Shown: positions 6,593 through 14,562, counted from the first letter of the stretch. The stretch is 30,949 bases of DNA from a virus (IMGVR_UViG_3300045995_000500:1-30949); one strand, 5' to 3'. Numbers and translations: made by a program. Notes: generated from the letters alone by a model not told the origin.

Positions 6593-7219
6593 ATGCAACA
6601 AGTTGAAATTAAACCGATACCAGACGGCTATATGTCTGATGCCAAAGGCGCTTTGTGGCCTGTCGAGAAGGTTCGTGAAATAGACCGGCTGCGTGATGAG
6701 CTTGTCCGTGAGATTGCAAAAAATGCACGTGTGCAGTCCGAAGTGCTGGCGAAGTTCAAAGCCAGCGTATTTGGCGACATTGAGTCATTCATTCAATTGA
6801 GTGGCGAGAAATACGGCGTGAATATGGGCGGGAAAAAAGGCAACGTCAGCCTACTGTCGTTCGATGGCCGCTACAAGGTTCAGCGCGCAGTCGCTGAGTC
6901 ACTGGCCTTTGACGAGCGCCTACAGATCGCTAAAGAGCTGGTCAGCGAGTGCATACATCTGTGGTCGGCAGGATCTAGTTCTGAAATACGTGCGCTCATC
7001 AATGACGCATTCCAGGTCGACAAGGAGGGGCGCGTCAATGTGGCACGCATCTTGAGCCTACGCCGTCTGGATATCGCCGATGAAAAGTGGGCGACAGCGA
7101 TGCAGGCTATCGGAGAGAGCATTCAGGTCGCGGGAAGCAAAACCTATTTCCGCGTGTATGAACGTATCGGCGATACCGACCAGTATCGGTCTATCAGTCT
7201 GGACATTGCAGCGCTTTAA
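6593..7219 (+). CDS. DUF3164 family protein
   Basis: The 208-residue protein is a clear DUF3164 member: it has IPDGYMSDAKGALWP at the start, YGVNMGGKKGNVSLLSFDGR in the middle, INDAFQVDKEGRV, then SKTYFRVYERIGDTDQYRSI at the end. Such proteins are near universal in the early region of Mu-like phages and are sometimes misnamed sulfate transporters; there is no membrane segment here. The biochemical role is not established. The segment from residue 15 to 60 is a likely coiled coil. Confidence 0.85.
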   Translation: MQQVEIKPIPDGYMSDAKGALWPVEKVREIDRLRDELVREIAKNARVQSEVLAKFKASVFGDIESFIQLSGEKYGVNMGGKKGNVSLLSFDGRYKVQRAVAESLAFDERLQIAKELVSECIHLWSAGSSSEIRALINDAFQVDKEGRVNVARILSLRRLDIADEKWATAMQAIGESIQVAGSKTYFRVYERIGDTDQYRSISLDIAAL

Positions 7220-7297
7220 CAACCCGTTTACCGACTAATCATGGTCAACGCTATTACCTGTTTCAAATTAACGATTTACCCACCAAAGGAGCAACAA

Positions 7298-7591
7298 ATG
7301 AACCAAGCACAACTGATCAATGAAATCGCAGCTCAAGCTGCAAATGATGGCGTATCAAAAGCCACCGTCAAGCATGTACTGGATGCACAGGCCGATGTTG
7401 TCGCTCGCGAAATGCAGAAAGGCGAAGGCGCTGAAGTGACATTACCGGGCATCGGCAAGATCAGCGTCAAACAGAGTCCAGCGCGCATCGGTCGCAATCC
7501 GGCCACAGGTGCTGAGATATCTATACCCGCCAAAAACAAGCCTCATTTCAGCGCAGCCAAGGCGTTGAAAGGCGCTGCAATGTGTAACTAA
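7298..7591 (+). CDS. HU/IHF-family DNA-binding protein
   Basis: Started at 7298, where AAAGGA lies 8 bases upstream, this gives a 97-residue histone-like protein. HU features are the N-terminal helices (LINEIAAQAANDGVSKATVK), the beta-strand segment TLPGIGKISVKQSPARIGRN followed by PATGAEI, and the end AAKALKGAA. HU-type proteins bend DNA; HU and IHF assist Mu transpososome assembly and repressor control, so a phage-encoded copy could serve transposition or early regulation. It stands in its own gap with a ribosome site, between DUF3164 and gemA regions. Confidence 0.85.
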   Translation: MNQAQLINEIAAQAANDGVSKATVKHVLDAQADVVAREMQKGEGAEVTLPGIGKISVKQSPARIGRNPATGAEISIPAKNKPHFSAAKALKGAAMCN

Positions 7592-7654
7592 ACCCTCACT
7601 TCCAGCCCGTTAAATATAGCGGGTTGCGAGAGACGGTTTAACAGGAGATAAAAC

Positions 7655-8062
7655 ATGAAACTTAGCAAAGAACAGAAAGATCAGGCTATTCAGAAACTAT
7701 CTAACCCGTGGGGTTCGATAATCCTAATGTGCGACGGATATCGTGTCGCTCTACAGGTTCAGCGTACCAGCGCATTGAGTTTTCGTGTCATGACCTTTGT
7801 GAATGGAGAGTTCAAGGGTTTATGGTGCAGCCCAGAGAATGAATGTCCTGAATCAAAGTTCCTGCGCAAGACAGTTCGTCCACTTACTTCACCATCAAGA
7901 AAGCGGGAGATAGAAAAAAATCTGGGTAAGCGCCACGTTGCTAAAGACCCGTTCTACAGTAAAACGCATACCTATTACCTGCCTGACTTTGCCAGCGGTA
8001 AGGCGGCAATCAATCATATGTGCAAGGTATCCGAATCTATCCAGATCGTGGAGGAATCATGA
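7655..8062 (+). CDS. Early hypothetical protein upstream of gemA
   Basis: The 135-residue protein starts after AACAGGAGATAAAAC, a good ribosome site. It is basic, with a beta-rich N-terminal half (VALQVQRTSALSFRVMTFVN) and a Lys-rich middle. I see no known domain, signal peptide or membrane segment. It overlaps the start of gemA by four bases, implying coupled expression. Confidence 0.55.
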   Translation: MKLSKEQKDQAIQKLSNPWGSIILMCDGYRVALQVQRTSALSFRVMTFVNGEFKGLWCSPENECPESKFLRKTVRPLTSPSRKREIEKNLGKRHVAKDPFYSKTHTYYLPDFASGKAAINHMCKVSESIQIVEES

Positions 8063-8487
8063 GCGCCTACCCAGCCAAATTCAAACAATCCGATCTTGCA
8101 CGTCGCGAGATCCAGTTGATCCACGTCGCCCGCCAGAAAGTGAGCATGGATGAGGATACCTATCGCGCGCTGCTGCATGACCGCTTCGGCGTGGCCAGTA
8201 GCAAAGATATGGACTGGAAACAGCGCAAAGAGCTGCTTGATCACTTCAAGCAGCTGGGTTTCAAATCAACCGGGTCACAGCGCCCAGCCCCGGCTAAGGA
8301 TAAAGCGGCGCAGGTCGGTAAAATCCGCGCCTTGTTGATCGCCCTGGACAACAAACCGGATGCCTACGCTGATGGCATGTCGAAGCACATGTTCAAGATC
8401 GACCGCTTCGAGTGGTGCACCGGAGCGCAGCTCGGCAAGATCATCGCGGCTCTGGAATACGCGAAAAACAAGGCTGACGCAAAATGA
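8059..8487 (+). CDS. gemA: GemA-family (Mu gp16) regulatory protein
   Basis: The 142-residue protein matches the DUF1018/GemA family: REIQLIHVARQKVSMDEDTY near the start, YRALLHDRFGVASSKDM, then DRFEWCTGAQLGKIIAALE at the end. In Mu, GemA affects host gene expression and supercoiling-related functions; the mechanism is not well defined. The ATG at 8059 overlaps the previous stop and follows GGAGGAATC. It directly precedes the Mor gene, as in many relatives. Confidence 0.85.
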   Translation: MSAYPAKFKQSDLARREIQLIHVARQKVSMDEDTYRALLHDRFGVASSKDMDWKQRKELLDHFKQLGFKSTGSQRPAPAKDKAAQVGKIRALLIALDNKPDAYADGMSKHMFKIDRFEWCTGAQLGKIIAALEYAKNKADAK

Positions 8488-8879
8488 ACCTAGACGAATC
8501 TGATTTGCACCTGCTCCCGCCATCCATGCAATGGCTGGCTAAGGCCATCGGCCTGACCGCTACGCTGAAGCTGGTAAAGATGCATGGCGGCGGTACACCG
8601 ATTTATATTCCGATGACGGTGCAAATGGATCACCGCTTACTGTATCTGATAGGGATGGAAGCCTATACGGCGCTGGTAGCGGAATACGGCGGCGATCAAC
8701 TAGAAATTGCACGTTGTGAAAAAGCGGCTCGGGTACTCATCTATCGTGAAATTCGCCGCGAATATGCCGAAGGGACGCCACAAAACACCTTGGCACTGAA
8801 ATATGAATTCACTACCCGGCACATCCGTGACATTCTGAATAGCGAAATTGAAGATGACATACAGGTCGGGTTGTTTTAA
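8484..8879 (+). CDS. mor: Mor-family transcription activator
   Basis: The 131-residue protein belongs to the Mor/C activator family: GGGTPIYIPM followed by a dimerisation segment, then IYREIRREYAEGTPQNTLAL and a C-terminal helix-turn-helix (ALKYEFTTRHIRDIL). In Mu, Mor turns on the middle promoter and C turns on the late promoters, both by binding dyads just upstream of -35. Only one family member is seen here, at the end of the early operon. It is therefore the best candidate to act at the four dyad-bearing promoters at 9584, 18096, 26564 and 29508. The start overlaps gemA by four bases. Confidence 0.9.
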   Translation: MNLDESDLHLLPPSMQWLAKAIGLTATLKLVKMHGGGTPIYIPMTVQMDHRLLYLIGMEAYTALVAEYGGDQLEIARCEKAARVLIYREIRREYAEGTPQNTLALKYEFTTRHIRDILNSEIEDDIQVGLF

Positions 8880-8909
8880 GGTATGGCACTTTTAACTAAT
8901 GGGGATGAT

Positions 8910-9488
8910 ATGAAAAAGCTGATGATTCTGGTAATGGCATTGATCTCCAACAATGCTATGGCAAGCGGCGAGGACTTGGAAAACTGTCGCTGGAAAAATG
9001 GGAGCGCAATAGATGGCAATATGTGCGCCATGTTTAGGAAAAATAAGGCGGCTGACGATGCAGCTAAACAGCGACAGGCTGAAAAAGAGGCTGAAAATGT
9101 ATGTGACTTTCCAATCATGGTAAAGGGAAAGCTATCGTATAAAACTGCGCCATGCCCTAAAGGTGAGTTCATGGCGACTTGTAGCAAGGAATCCATTGAT
9201 GATAAGGGCTGGTCAAGCGGGGAAATCATACCTTGTCCACCTGGGCAAAGAAAAACCATCGATCAAATACACCGCGAAGAAGAGTCTGTCCAAAAACGCA
9301 AGTGCGGTAAGGATTACATGACGATCCGCATCGGCATGGCCATTGAGCAATTAGAAGATTGTCATGGAGCGTCTTACGTTACCGAAACAGTCAGCGCATC
9401 AGGGGTAGTTGAAACCTACCGTACTGTATTTGATTGGGTTTATGTAAAAAATGGTCGTGTAATTGGATACACCAAGAGAAAGTTTTAA
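8910..9488 (+). CDS. Secreted cysteine-rich protein, possible cargo gene
   Basis: Started at the ATG at 8910, after GGGGATGAT, the protein is about 192 residues and begins with a signal peptide (MKKLMILVMALISNNAMASG, likely cut after AMA). The mature part has several Cys residues (CRWKNG, MCAMF, VCDF, APCPKG, ATCSK, IPCPPG, KCGKDY, LEDCHG) consistent with disulfides in the periplasm. Residues about 140-192 (YMTIRIGMAIEQLEDCHG to VYVKNGRVIGY) resemble the BamE/SmpA-like or DUF2845 fold. It is not a core Mu gene and sits between Mor and the late promoter, the usual place for a lysogeny-expressed or moron gene. Function unknown. Confidence 0.6.
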   Translation: MKKLMILVMALISNNAMASGEDLENCRWKNGSAIDGNMCAMFRKNKAADDAAKQRQAEKEAENVCDFPIMVKGKLSYKTAPCPKGEFMATCSKESIDDKGWSSGEIIPCPPGQRKTIDQIHREEESVQKRKCGKDYMTIRIGMAIEQLEDCHGASYVTETVSASGVVETYRTVFDWVYVKNGRVIGYTKRKF

Positions 9489-9550
9489 TATTCGGTATCT
9501 GTACAAAATAGCGCGAAATAAAAGTTTAACCGGTAACGAAAATCTTTCTA

Positions 9551-9574
9551 AGCCCCGTCTAGTACGGGGTTTTT
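9551..9574 (+). terminator. Rho-independent terminator ending the early/cargo region
   Basis: CCCCGT (9553-9558) pairs with ACGGGG (9564-9569) around the loop CTAGT and is followed by five T. The stem extends with G-T and A-T pairs. It separates the early operon from the first late promoter, which begins 10 bases further on. Confidence 0.85.
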
Positions 9575-9583
9575 CGTTTACCC

Positions 9584-9635
9584 CGGAACCCCTTCTGTCT
9601 TATCCCGCCTCGCGCGCACGCGTACATTACGCGTC
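9584..9635 (+). promoter_or_regulatory. Late promoter copy 1 (lysis/packaging unit), leaderless
   Basis: The dyad CGGAA-CCCC-TTCTG (9584-9597) is the least symmetrical of the four. TTATCC (9600-9605) stands as -35, then 17 bases, then TACATT (9623-9628) as -10, then seven bases to the ATG. The -10 is embedded in the perfect stem ACGCGTA-CAT-TACGCGT. There is no Shine-Dalgarno sequence. Position corresponds to Plys of Mu. Confidence 0.7.
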
Positions 9636-9902
9636 ATGCAAACAACTAAATTCTATGACCTGAAACCCGGCGACCGCTTTGTCGATCAGGATGATCGCGT
9701 CTGCACAAAACTCACCAGTACCACGGCACGGCTGCATATTGCCCATCCGCCCAAGGAGTTCGGGCGCTGCATTGCGGCGATAGGCGCGGGCACACTGGTT
9801 CGATTTCTCCCCGCTGTTCCAGCCAAATTCAGCCCGCAAGGGGCTTCCCACGAAACGACGGAGCATAGGCTCCTGTTTCTGAATGAAAGGAAAATCAAAT
9901 AA
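9636..9902 (+). CDS. First late protein, small hypothetical
   Basis: The 88-residue protein (start MQTTKFYDLKPGDRF) looks like a small beta-rich domain. No family is recognised. The ATG lies directly at the predicted transcription start of late promoter copy 1, so its mRNA should be leaderless. Its stop overlaps the next start (TAATG), placing it at the head of the lysis cluster. Confidence 0.6.
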   Translation: MQTTKFYDLKPGDRFVDQDDRVCTKLTSTTARLHIAHPPKEFGRCIAAIGAGTLVRFLPAVPAKFSPQGASHETTEHRLLFLNERKIK

Positions 9903-10873
9903 TGAAAATATCCAGCTTAACCGCCTGGCTGCGTGGATTGCTTCGCCAACGCTCATTGTTCCTGATAGGCGGTGCCGCACTGGCATTATGGGCATCATTA
10001 CAGTCAGATCCAGACAGCGGACTTTCCACATTGCTGGGCGGACTGGCGCTAATTCAAGGGGTATGGGCTATCGCTGCCGCTCACTGGGCACGCAAGGCAT
10101 TGATGGATTATCCCGAGGCTAATCAGCGCAACTTGTTTGCCAAGGCCAGCGAGGGTTCTACCGGTGCCGGTCTTGCCTTGATCGCAATGGCTATCGCATT
10201 CGTTGGATTACTGATGGTATTTGCGCCCCGCGCGCATGCCACTGAGCTTCCCGCCGGATTTATTAAATATGGCCCGATGCTGAAAGCCGAGCAGCGCCAT
10301 TACTGGTCGGATCACCCTGATGCGGTTTTACTGGCCGGTTTAGTTGAGCAGGAATCCTGTATCAGCCTGAAATCAAAAGGATGCTGGAATCCATCGGCAC
10401 AGCTCAAAACTTCACGTGAGGAAGGTGCAGGCATGGGGCAAATCACCCGTGCCTATCGGGCAAACGGAGCGCTGCGATTCGATGCCTTATCTGACTTACA
10501 TGACCGTTATGAGGTTGAGTTAAGGGATATGTCATGGAGCAACGTATACGCCAGGCCAGAACTTCAGCTGCGCTCTATTGTGCTGATGAGCCGGGATGCG
10601 GCCAAACCATTTCGATCCGCTCCAGACATGCTGTCGTTTGGCGATGCCGCCTATAACGGCGGCACAGATGGCGTCCAAAAAGAACGCCGCGCCTGTGCGC
10701 TGACAAAAAATTGCAATCCCGGCAAATGGGTAGCTAACGTTGAGGCCCACTGCCTGAAGTCACGGCAACCGCTGTACGGCGGTCGTAACGCCTGCGACAT
10801 CAACCGTGAACACGTACACAACGCCCTATTGGTGCGCCCTGCCAAATACCGTTTAATGTGGGCAACGATATGA
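9902..10873 (+). CDS. Holin-like membrane domain fused to lytic transglycosylase
   Basis: The 323-residue protein joins two functions usually encoded apart. Residues 18-34, 43-62 and 88-109 are membrane segments (for example SLFLIGGAALALWASL), as in small phage holins. After APRAHATELPAG, which looks like a signal cleavage site, residues 120-323 form an SLT-like muramidase. Catalytic Glu is probably E151 in LVEQESC, followed by GAGMGQIT (175-182) and AYNGG (250-254). The enzyme would cleave peptidoglycan glycan strands from the periplasmic side. Being one frame without a break, it may be a signal-anchor type endolysin or a true holin-endolysin fusion. Spanins follow directly. Confidence 0.8.
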   Translation: MKISSLTAWLRGLLRQRSLFLIGGAALALWASLQSDPDSGLSTLLGGLALIQGVWAIAAAHWARKALMDYPEANQRNLFAKASEGSTGAGLALIAMAIAFVGLLMVFAPRAHATELPAGFIKYGPMLKAEQRHYWSDHPDAVLLAGLVEQESCISLKSKGCWNPSAQLKTSREEGAGMGQITRAYRANGALRFDALSDLHDRYEVELRDMSWSNVYARPELQLRSIVLMSRDAAKPFRSAPDMLSFGDAAYNGGTDGVQKERRACALTKNCNPGKWVANVEAHCLKSRQPLYGGRNACDINREHVHNALLVRPAKYRLMWATI

Positions 10874-11409
10874 ACCTCGTCCCCTGGCCTTATCGCATTC
10901 TCGCCCTGGTGTTGCTGCTTCTGGCCGGTATCGGTTTCGGATACGTGGAGGGCATCTCCCGTGAATCTGACCGACGCGACGCGCAGGATCTGCAAAAAAC
11001 AAACGATGCAGTTAAAGCCCGTGCAGTTGCACAAGCTCGTGCAGACAAGGAATCGGCACGTCGTGAAAGCATTGGCGCACAACGCGAAACCTCACGCGAA
11101 CAGATTCGTGTGGTGTACAGAACAATAAAGGAGCAAGCCGATGAAACAGTTAAAAAACATCCTGAGTTTAACGATTGCGGCCTTGATGCTGACGGCCTGC
11201 GCAACTGGAACGCCGCCAATTCTGGATCCGCCGCAAGCACGCCCGTGTCCGGCAAGCCTGACAGCACCTTGCCCAGTACCGCCACCCGCGAAATCGGGCA
11301 GCCTGGCGGATCTATATCTGAATCACATCGAGGCAATGGAGCTGGCCGCGCAGTGCCGGGATCAGATAGCAAAGCTGGCGGAGTGCGTACGGGAGTGATT
11401 TATGACTGA
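10870..11409 (+). CDS. Rz: Inner-membrane spanin (Rz-like)
   Basis: Started at the ATG at 10870 (ATGA overlap with the lysis enzyme), the protein has one N-terminal membrane segment (ILALVLLLLAGIGFGYVEG) and then a long charged coiled coil (about residues 30-95), the pattern of an i-spanin. With the o-spanin it fuses inner and outer membranes in the last step of lysis. The C-terminal third is Ser/Gly-rich, where the DNA also encodes the o-spanin in another frame. An upstream GTG at 10858 is possible but less likely. Confidence 0.8.
   Translation: MNLVPWPYRILALVLLLLAGIGFGYVEGISRESDRRDAQDLQKTNDAVKARAVAQARADKESARRESIGAQRETSREQIRVVYRTIKEQADETVKKHPEFNDCGLDADGLRNWNAANSGSAASTPVSGKPDSTLPSTATREIGQPGGSISESHRGNGAGRAVPGSDSKAGGVRTGVIYD
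11141..11398 (+). CDS. Rz1: Outer-membrane lipoprotein spanin (Rz1-like), nested in Rz
   Basis: Wholly embedded in the Rz gene in another frame, this encodes 85 residues with a lipoprotein signal (MKQLKNILSLTIAALMLTAC, lipobox LTAC). A Pro-rich mature part (PPILDPPQARPCPASL) follows. A ribosome site AAGGAGC precedes the ATG. These are the defining features of Rz1: secretion, lipidation, and Pro-rich contact with Rz in the periplasm. The nested arrangement is the same as in lambda. The last 35 residues (HIEAMELAAQCRDQIAKLAE) are helical. Confidence 0.85.
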   Translation: MKQLKNILSLTIAALMLTACATGTPPILDPPQARPCPASLTAPCPVPPPAKSGSLADLYLNHIEAMELAAQCRDQIAKLAECVRE

Positions 11410-11608
11410 TGAGATTGATCGCGCCTGCGAAGCTGAAGAGTGGTTTCGCAGCCAGGCACTGGATAACCGGCAAGTCATTGCCGACGCAATGCCATTCACC
11501 GGCAGTTGCTACAACTGCGAAGCCCCAATCGAGCATGGAAGTTTCTGCGATACAGATTGCCGGGACGATTATCAACTACGTAAAAAACAGGAAAATCAAA
11601 GGGTATGA
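11402..11608 (+). CDS. Small zinc-finger-like phage protein
   Basis: The 68-residue protein carries Cys36-x2-Cys39 and Cys49-x3-Cys53 (SCYNCE, FCDTDC), a probable metal-binding finger. Small proteins of this type are common between the spanins and the packaging genes in Mu-like phages. Their role is unknown. It overlaps Rz by 8 bases and the next gene by four. Confidence 0.65.
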   Translation: MTDEIDRACEAEEWFRSQALDNRQVIADAMPFTGSCYNCEAPIEHGSFCDTDCRDDYQLRKKQENQRV

Positions 11609-11952
11609 GCATGGATATGGAGTTAATGAAATTGGCCGTCATGGCGCTGGGATTAGCCTTCAATATTGCGGCATACCAGTATATGAAGTCATCGAATAAA
11701 GATAAGGCTACCAAGGATCAGATCAAAGAACTCAAAGATGATCTTGATGAAAAAATGGAAGACCAGGGAGACCGAATTACCAAGCTGGAATCTCGTGCTG
11801 AGGGTTCCCCTACGCATGCTGATCTGGGCGATATGCACGAAAAAATCAACAGGCTGATGACCGATGTCGGTCATCTATCTGGCGAATTTGTCGGTGTGCG
11901 GAATCTGCTCAACACCATCCATCAACACTTACTGACCGGAGGTAAAAAGTGA
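11605..11952 (+). CDS. DUF2730 (Mu gp25-like) membrane coiled-coil protein
   Basis: The 115-residue protein has an N-terminal membrane segment (MKLAVMALGLAFNIAAYQYM) followed by a charged coiled coil (IKELKDDLDEKMEDQGDRIT), the usual layout of DUF2730. In Mu the equivalent lies just before the terminase genes; its function is not known. The start follows AAAGGGT and overlaps the preceding stop. Confidence 0.75.
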   Translation: MSMDMELMKLAVMALGLAFNIAAYQYMKSSNKDKATKDQIKELKDDLDEKMEDQGDRITKLESRAEGSPTHADLGDMHEKINRLMTDVGHLSGEFVGVRNLLNTIHQHLLTGGKK

Positions 11953-12278
11953 CGACTTACGCCGAAGAAATAACCGCATCACGCCGCCTGACTATCCTTC
12001 TGGCACTGTACTTTGCGAATGCCTTCACAATGAATCGCGCCGTGCTACGCGATCAGGTCGGACGCACCGGCTATGTGACCAGCATGGACGAAATGATGGC
12101 TGACCTTGAATGGCTGGTCAGCATTGATCTGATTGAAATGCTGGAAATGGATGTGGTGCGACTCACCTATCGCGGTGAAGATATCGCGCTGGGTCGCAGT
12201 CAGGTCAACGGCGTGCGCCGCCCCTCTCCCGCCGTGACACCAGGCAAACCTGCCGCTAAACCACTGAGTCTTATCTGA
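11949..12278 (+). CDS. Mu gp26-like (VpaChn25_0724 family) protein
   Basis: This 109-residue protein begins at GTG, overlapping the preceding stop, after GGAGGTAAAAA. The body resembles a winged-helix protein (RRLTILLALYFANAFTMNRA, then EWLVSIDLIEM and RLTYRGEDIALG), matching a family that regularly precedes the small terminase gene in Mu-like phages. The tail is Pro/Ala-rich. Function not established. Confidence 0.7.
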   Translation: MTTYAEEITASRRLTILLALYFANAFTMNRAVLRDQVGRTGYVTSMDEMMADLEWLVSIDLIEMLEMDVVRLTYRGEDIALGRSQVNGVRRPSPAVTPGKPAAKPLSLI

Positions 12279-12778
12279 TGGCACACGGTGAAGATGCCCG
12301 CCGCCAAGTTCGTGCGGCCTATGTATTTGACCAGTTGTCTCTGGAAATCGCTGCTGCCAAGTTAGGCGTGCCGTATGCAACGGCACGTAACTGGAAGCGT
12401 ACCGGTAAAGAGCTGGGTGACGACTGGGACAAGGCGCGTGGTGCGCAGATGATCGCCGGTGGCGGCATTGAGGACGTGGTACGTCAGACGCTGGCCGTGG
12501 TAGTGCAGCAGGTACAGGCCACCGTCGAATCTATCCAGCAAGCACCCGATATGGCACCGGGCGACAAGGTACAAATGCTGTGTAGTCTGGCTGACGCCTA
12601 TAACAAATTGATGGCCGCCAGCCGCAAGCTGATGCCGGAAACTGACAAGCTCGCCGTGGCCACGGATGTGGTCAAGCGTTATGCCGAGTTTGTCCGGGTC
12701 AAGTATCCAAAACACATGCTAGTTGTGATTGAGACGATGGAGCCGTTCGGTGACGAACTGGCGAAAGCATATGGTTAA
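12278..12778 (+). CDS. DUF1804 protein, small terminase subunit candidate
   Basis: The 166-residue protein fits DUF1804: RRQVRAAYVFDQLSLEIAAA with a helix-turn-helix (ATARNWKRTGKELGDDWDKA) at the N-terminus, then GGGIEDVVRQTL and a conserved end ETMEPFGDELAKAYG. An N-terminal DNA-binding domain plus helical oligomerisation region just before TerL indicates the small terminase, which recognises phage DNA for packaging. Start and preceding stop overlap (TGATG). Confidence 0.8.
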   Translation: MAHGEDARRQVRAAYVFDQLSLEIAAAKLGVPYATARNWKRTGKELGDDWDKARGAQMIAGGGIEDVVRQTLAVVVQQVQATVESIQQAPDMAPGDKVQMLCSLADAYNKLMAASRKLMPETDKLAVATDVVKRYAEFVRVKYPKHMLVVIETMEPFGDELAKAYG

Positions 12779-12941
12779 AGTAAAAGACTGTGAATGGACT
12801 CGCGCGTCTTCGCTAAGAAAACGTGTATCTGGCTGTTTTAGTTATCTACTCATGGCGCTGGTCGCGTTATTCGCTCCAGTGAGTGCCGATATGGAGATGT
12901 ACAAGGTGCTGCGAGAGCAGTTTGAAGACGATGGCAAGTAA
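12771..12941 (+). CDS. Small membrane protein between terminase genes
   Basis: The ATG at 12771 overlaps the end of the small terminase gene and gives 56 residues. The basic start (MVKVKDCEWTRASSLRKR) is followed by one hydrophobic segment (FSYLLMALVALFAPVSA) and an acidic tail. It could be a short membrane protein or a signal-bearing peptide. It ends 11 bases inside the large terminase gene. No family is recognised. Confidence 0.45.
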   Translation: MVKVKDCEWTRASSLRKRVSGCFSYLLMALVALFAPVSADMEMYKVLREQFEDDGK

Positions 12942-14556
12942 CCAAACCTCAAAACGCGCCTTCCTTGAAGAGATCGGCAAGCTCGCGCAGAACTTCCGCA
13001 TGCAGATCGAAGCGGAGGTGGACGGCTTCGATCCGGATCCGGCTGCACTGGCTGAACGCCGTGCGCGAGCAATGCACGACTACCGTTTCTTTGCGCGCAC
13101 CTACTTTCCACACTACGTTAAAAAAGGCGAGGCAGCGTTACATACCTACCTCTATGACCGGTTGCCTGAGATTGTCGATAACGGAACCGGAGACCATGAA
13201 GCGATTGCCGCACCACGCGGTAATGCCAAATCCACGCTGGTTACACAGATCTTCGTAATATGGTGTGTCGTCACTGGGCGCAAGCATTATCCGGTGATCG
13301 TCATGGATGCACTGGATCAGGCAGCAACTATGCTGGAGGCGATCAAGGCCGAACTGGCATTCAATCCGCGTCTGACGATGGACTTCCCGGAGGCGTGTGG
13401 TGGCGGTCGCGTATGGAATGTCGGCACCATCATCACCGCCAACGATGCCAAGATACAGGCGTTCGGTTCAGGTAAGCGGATGCGCGGCCTGCGTCACGGC
13501 CCGCACCGTCCTGACCTGGTGATCGGCGACGATCTGGAAAATGATGAGAACGTGCGCAGCCCTGAGCAGCGCGACAAGCTGGAAAACTGGCTGAAGAAAA
13601 CCGTTCTTTCCCTGGGCGAAGCGGATGATACGATGGATGTGATCATCATCGGCACCATCCTGCATTACGACTCGGTGCTGTCACGCCTGCTTAAAAACCC
13701 ACTCTGGTCATCAAAGAAATTCCGCTCTATCGAGCGCTGGCCGGACAATATGAGTCTGTGGGAGCAATGGGAAGAACGCCTGCTTAATGAAGGTCAAGAG
13801 GCCGCATTACAACTTTACACCAGGTGTAAAGATGAAATGGAGGCCGGTGCAATCATCTGCTGGCCAGACGGTCAGCCGCTCTACAAGTTGATGGTCAAAC
13901 GCGCCCGCGATGGCCGTGCGGCATTTGATTCAGAACAACAGAACGATCCGGTCTCCGGAGACGATGCGCCGTTCGCACATATCCTGGACGATTGCTGGTA
14001 TCAATACCTGCCGCCTAATCTGATTTATTTCGGTGCATGTGACCCGTCACTAGGCAAGGCAGGTGCATCGCGTGATCCGTCTGCCTTGCTAGTAGGCGGT
14101 TATGACCGCACCACTGGCAAGCTGTATGTGGTCGAAGCGCCAATTAAAAAACGCCTGCCGGATCGCATCATTGAAGACGTGATCGAGCTGCAACGAAAAT
14201 ACCGCTGCGTATTATGGGTGGTAGAAACGGTACAGTTTCAGGAGTTCTTGTATACCGAACTGGTGAAGCGTTCGGCGATTGCTGGCGTTCCTGTCCCCGC
14301 TCGTGCCGTCAAACCCACAGCGGATAAGCTGCTGCGCATCGAGACGCTGCAGCCACATTTTGCCAATGGCCTGATTAAGCTCAATCCCAGCCAGACCACG
14401 CTGATTGACCAGCTGCGTCACTTCCCAAAAGCGGATCATGACGACGGCCCTGATGCCCTGCACATGCTGTGGGTGGCAGCGTTGTCAGGAAGCGGCGGTA
14501 TGGAATTTCAAACGTTGGGACAGCGCCGCGTCTCAACACGAATGAACGATTATTGA
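12931..14556 (+). CDS. Large terminase subunit (TerL, Mu gp28-like)
   Basis: The packaging motor ATPase and nuclease. From the ATG at 12931 (MASNQTSKRAF) it has 541 residues; an in-frame ATG at 12883 would add 16 residues of unlikely sequence. Walker A is near residues 94-102 (APRGNAKST) and Walker B near 196-203 (LVIGDDLE). The nuclease part has GACDPSLG with DPSALLVGGYD, VVETVQFQEF and HDDGPDALHML, giving the acidic residues of an RNase H-like active site. The small terminase and portal flank it in the standard order. The predicted start overlaps the small upstream gene. Confidence 0.9.
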   Translation: MASNQTSKRAFLEEIGKLAQNFRMQIEAEVDGFDPDPAALAERRARAMHDYRFFARTYFPHYVKKGEAALHTYLYDRLPEIVDNGTGDHEAIAAPRGNAKSTLVTQIFVIWCVVTGRKHYPVIVMDALDQAATMLEAIKAELAFNPRLTMDFPEACGGGRVWNVGTIITANDAKIQAFGSGKRMRGLRHGPHRPDLVIGDDLENDENVRSPEQRDKLENWLKKTVLSLGEADDTMDVIIIGTILHYDSVLSRLLKNPLWSSKKFRSIERWPDNMSLWEQWEERLLNEGQEAALQLYTRCKDEMEAGAIICWPDGQPLYKLMVKRARDGRAAFDSEQQNDPVSGDDAPFAHILDDCWYQYLPPNLIYFGACDPSLGKAGASRDPSALLVGGYDRTTGKLYVVEAPIKKRLPDRIIEDVIELQRKYRCVLWVVETVQFQEFLYTELVKRSAIAGVPVPARAVKPTADKLLRIETLQPHFANGLIKLNPSQTTLIDQLRHFPKADHDDGPDALHMLWVAALSGSGGMEFQTLGQRRVSTRMNDY

Positions 14557-14562
14557 GGCTGA

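Noticed and set aside
10890-11372. 160-residue minus-strand frame opposite Rz/Rz1
   Set aside because: Explained as a shadow of two overlapping plus-strand genes; no family features.
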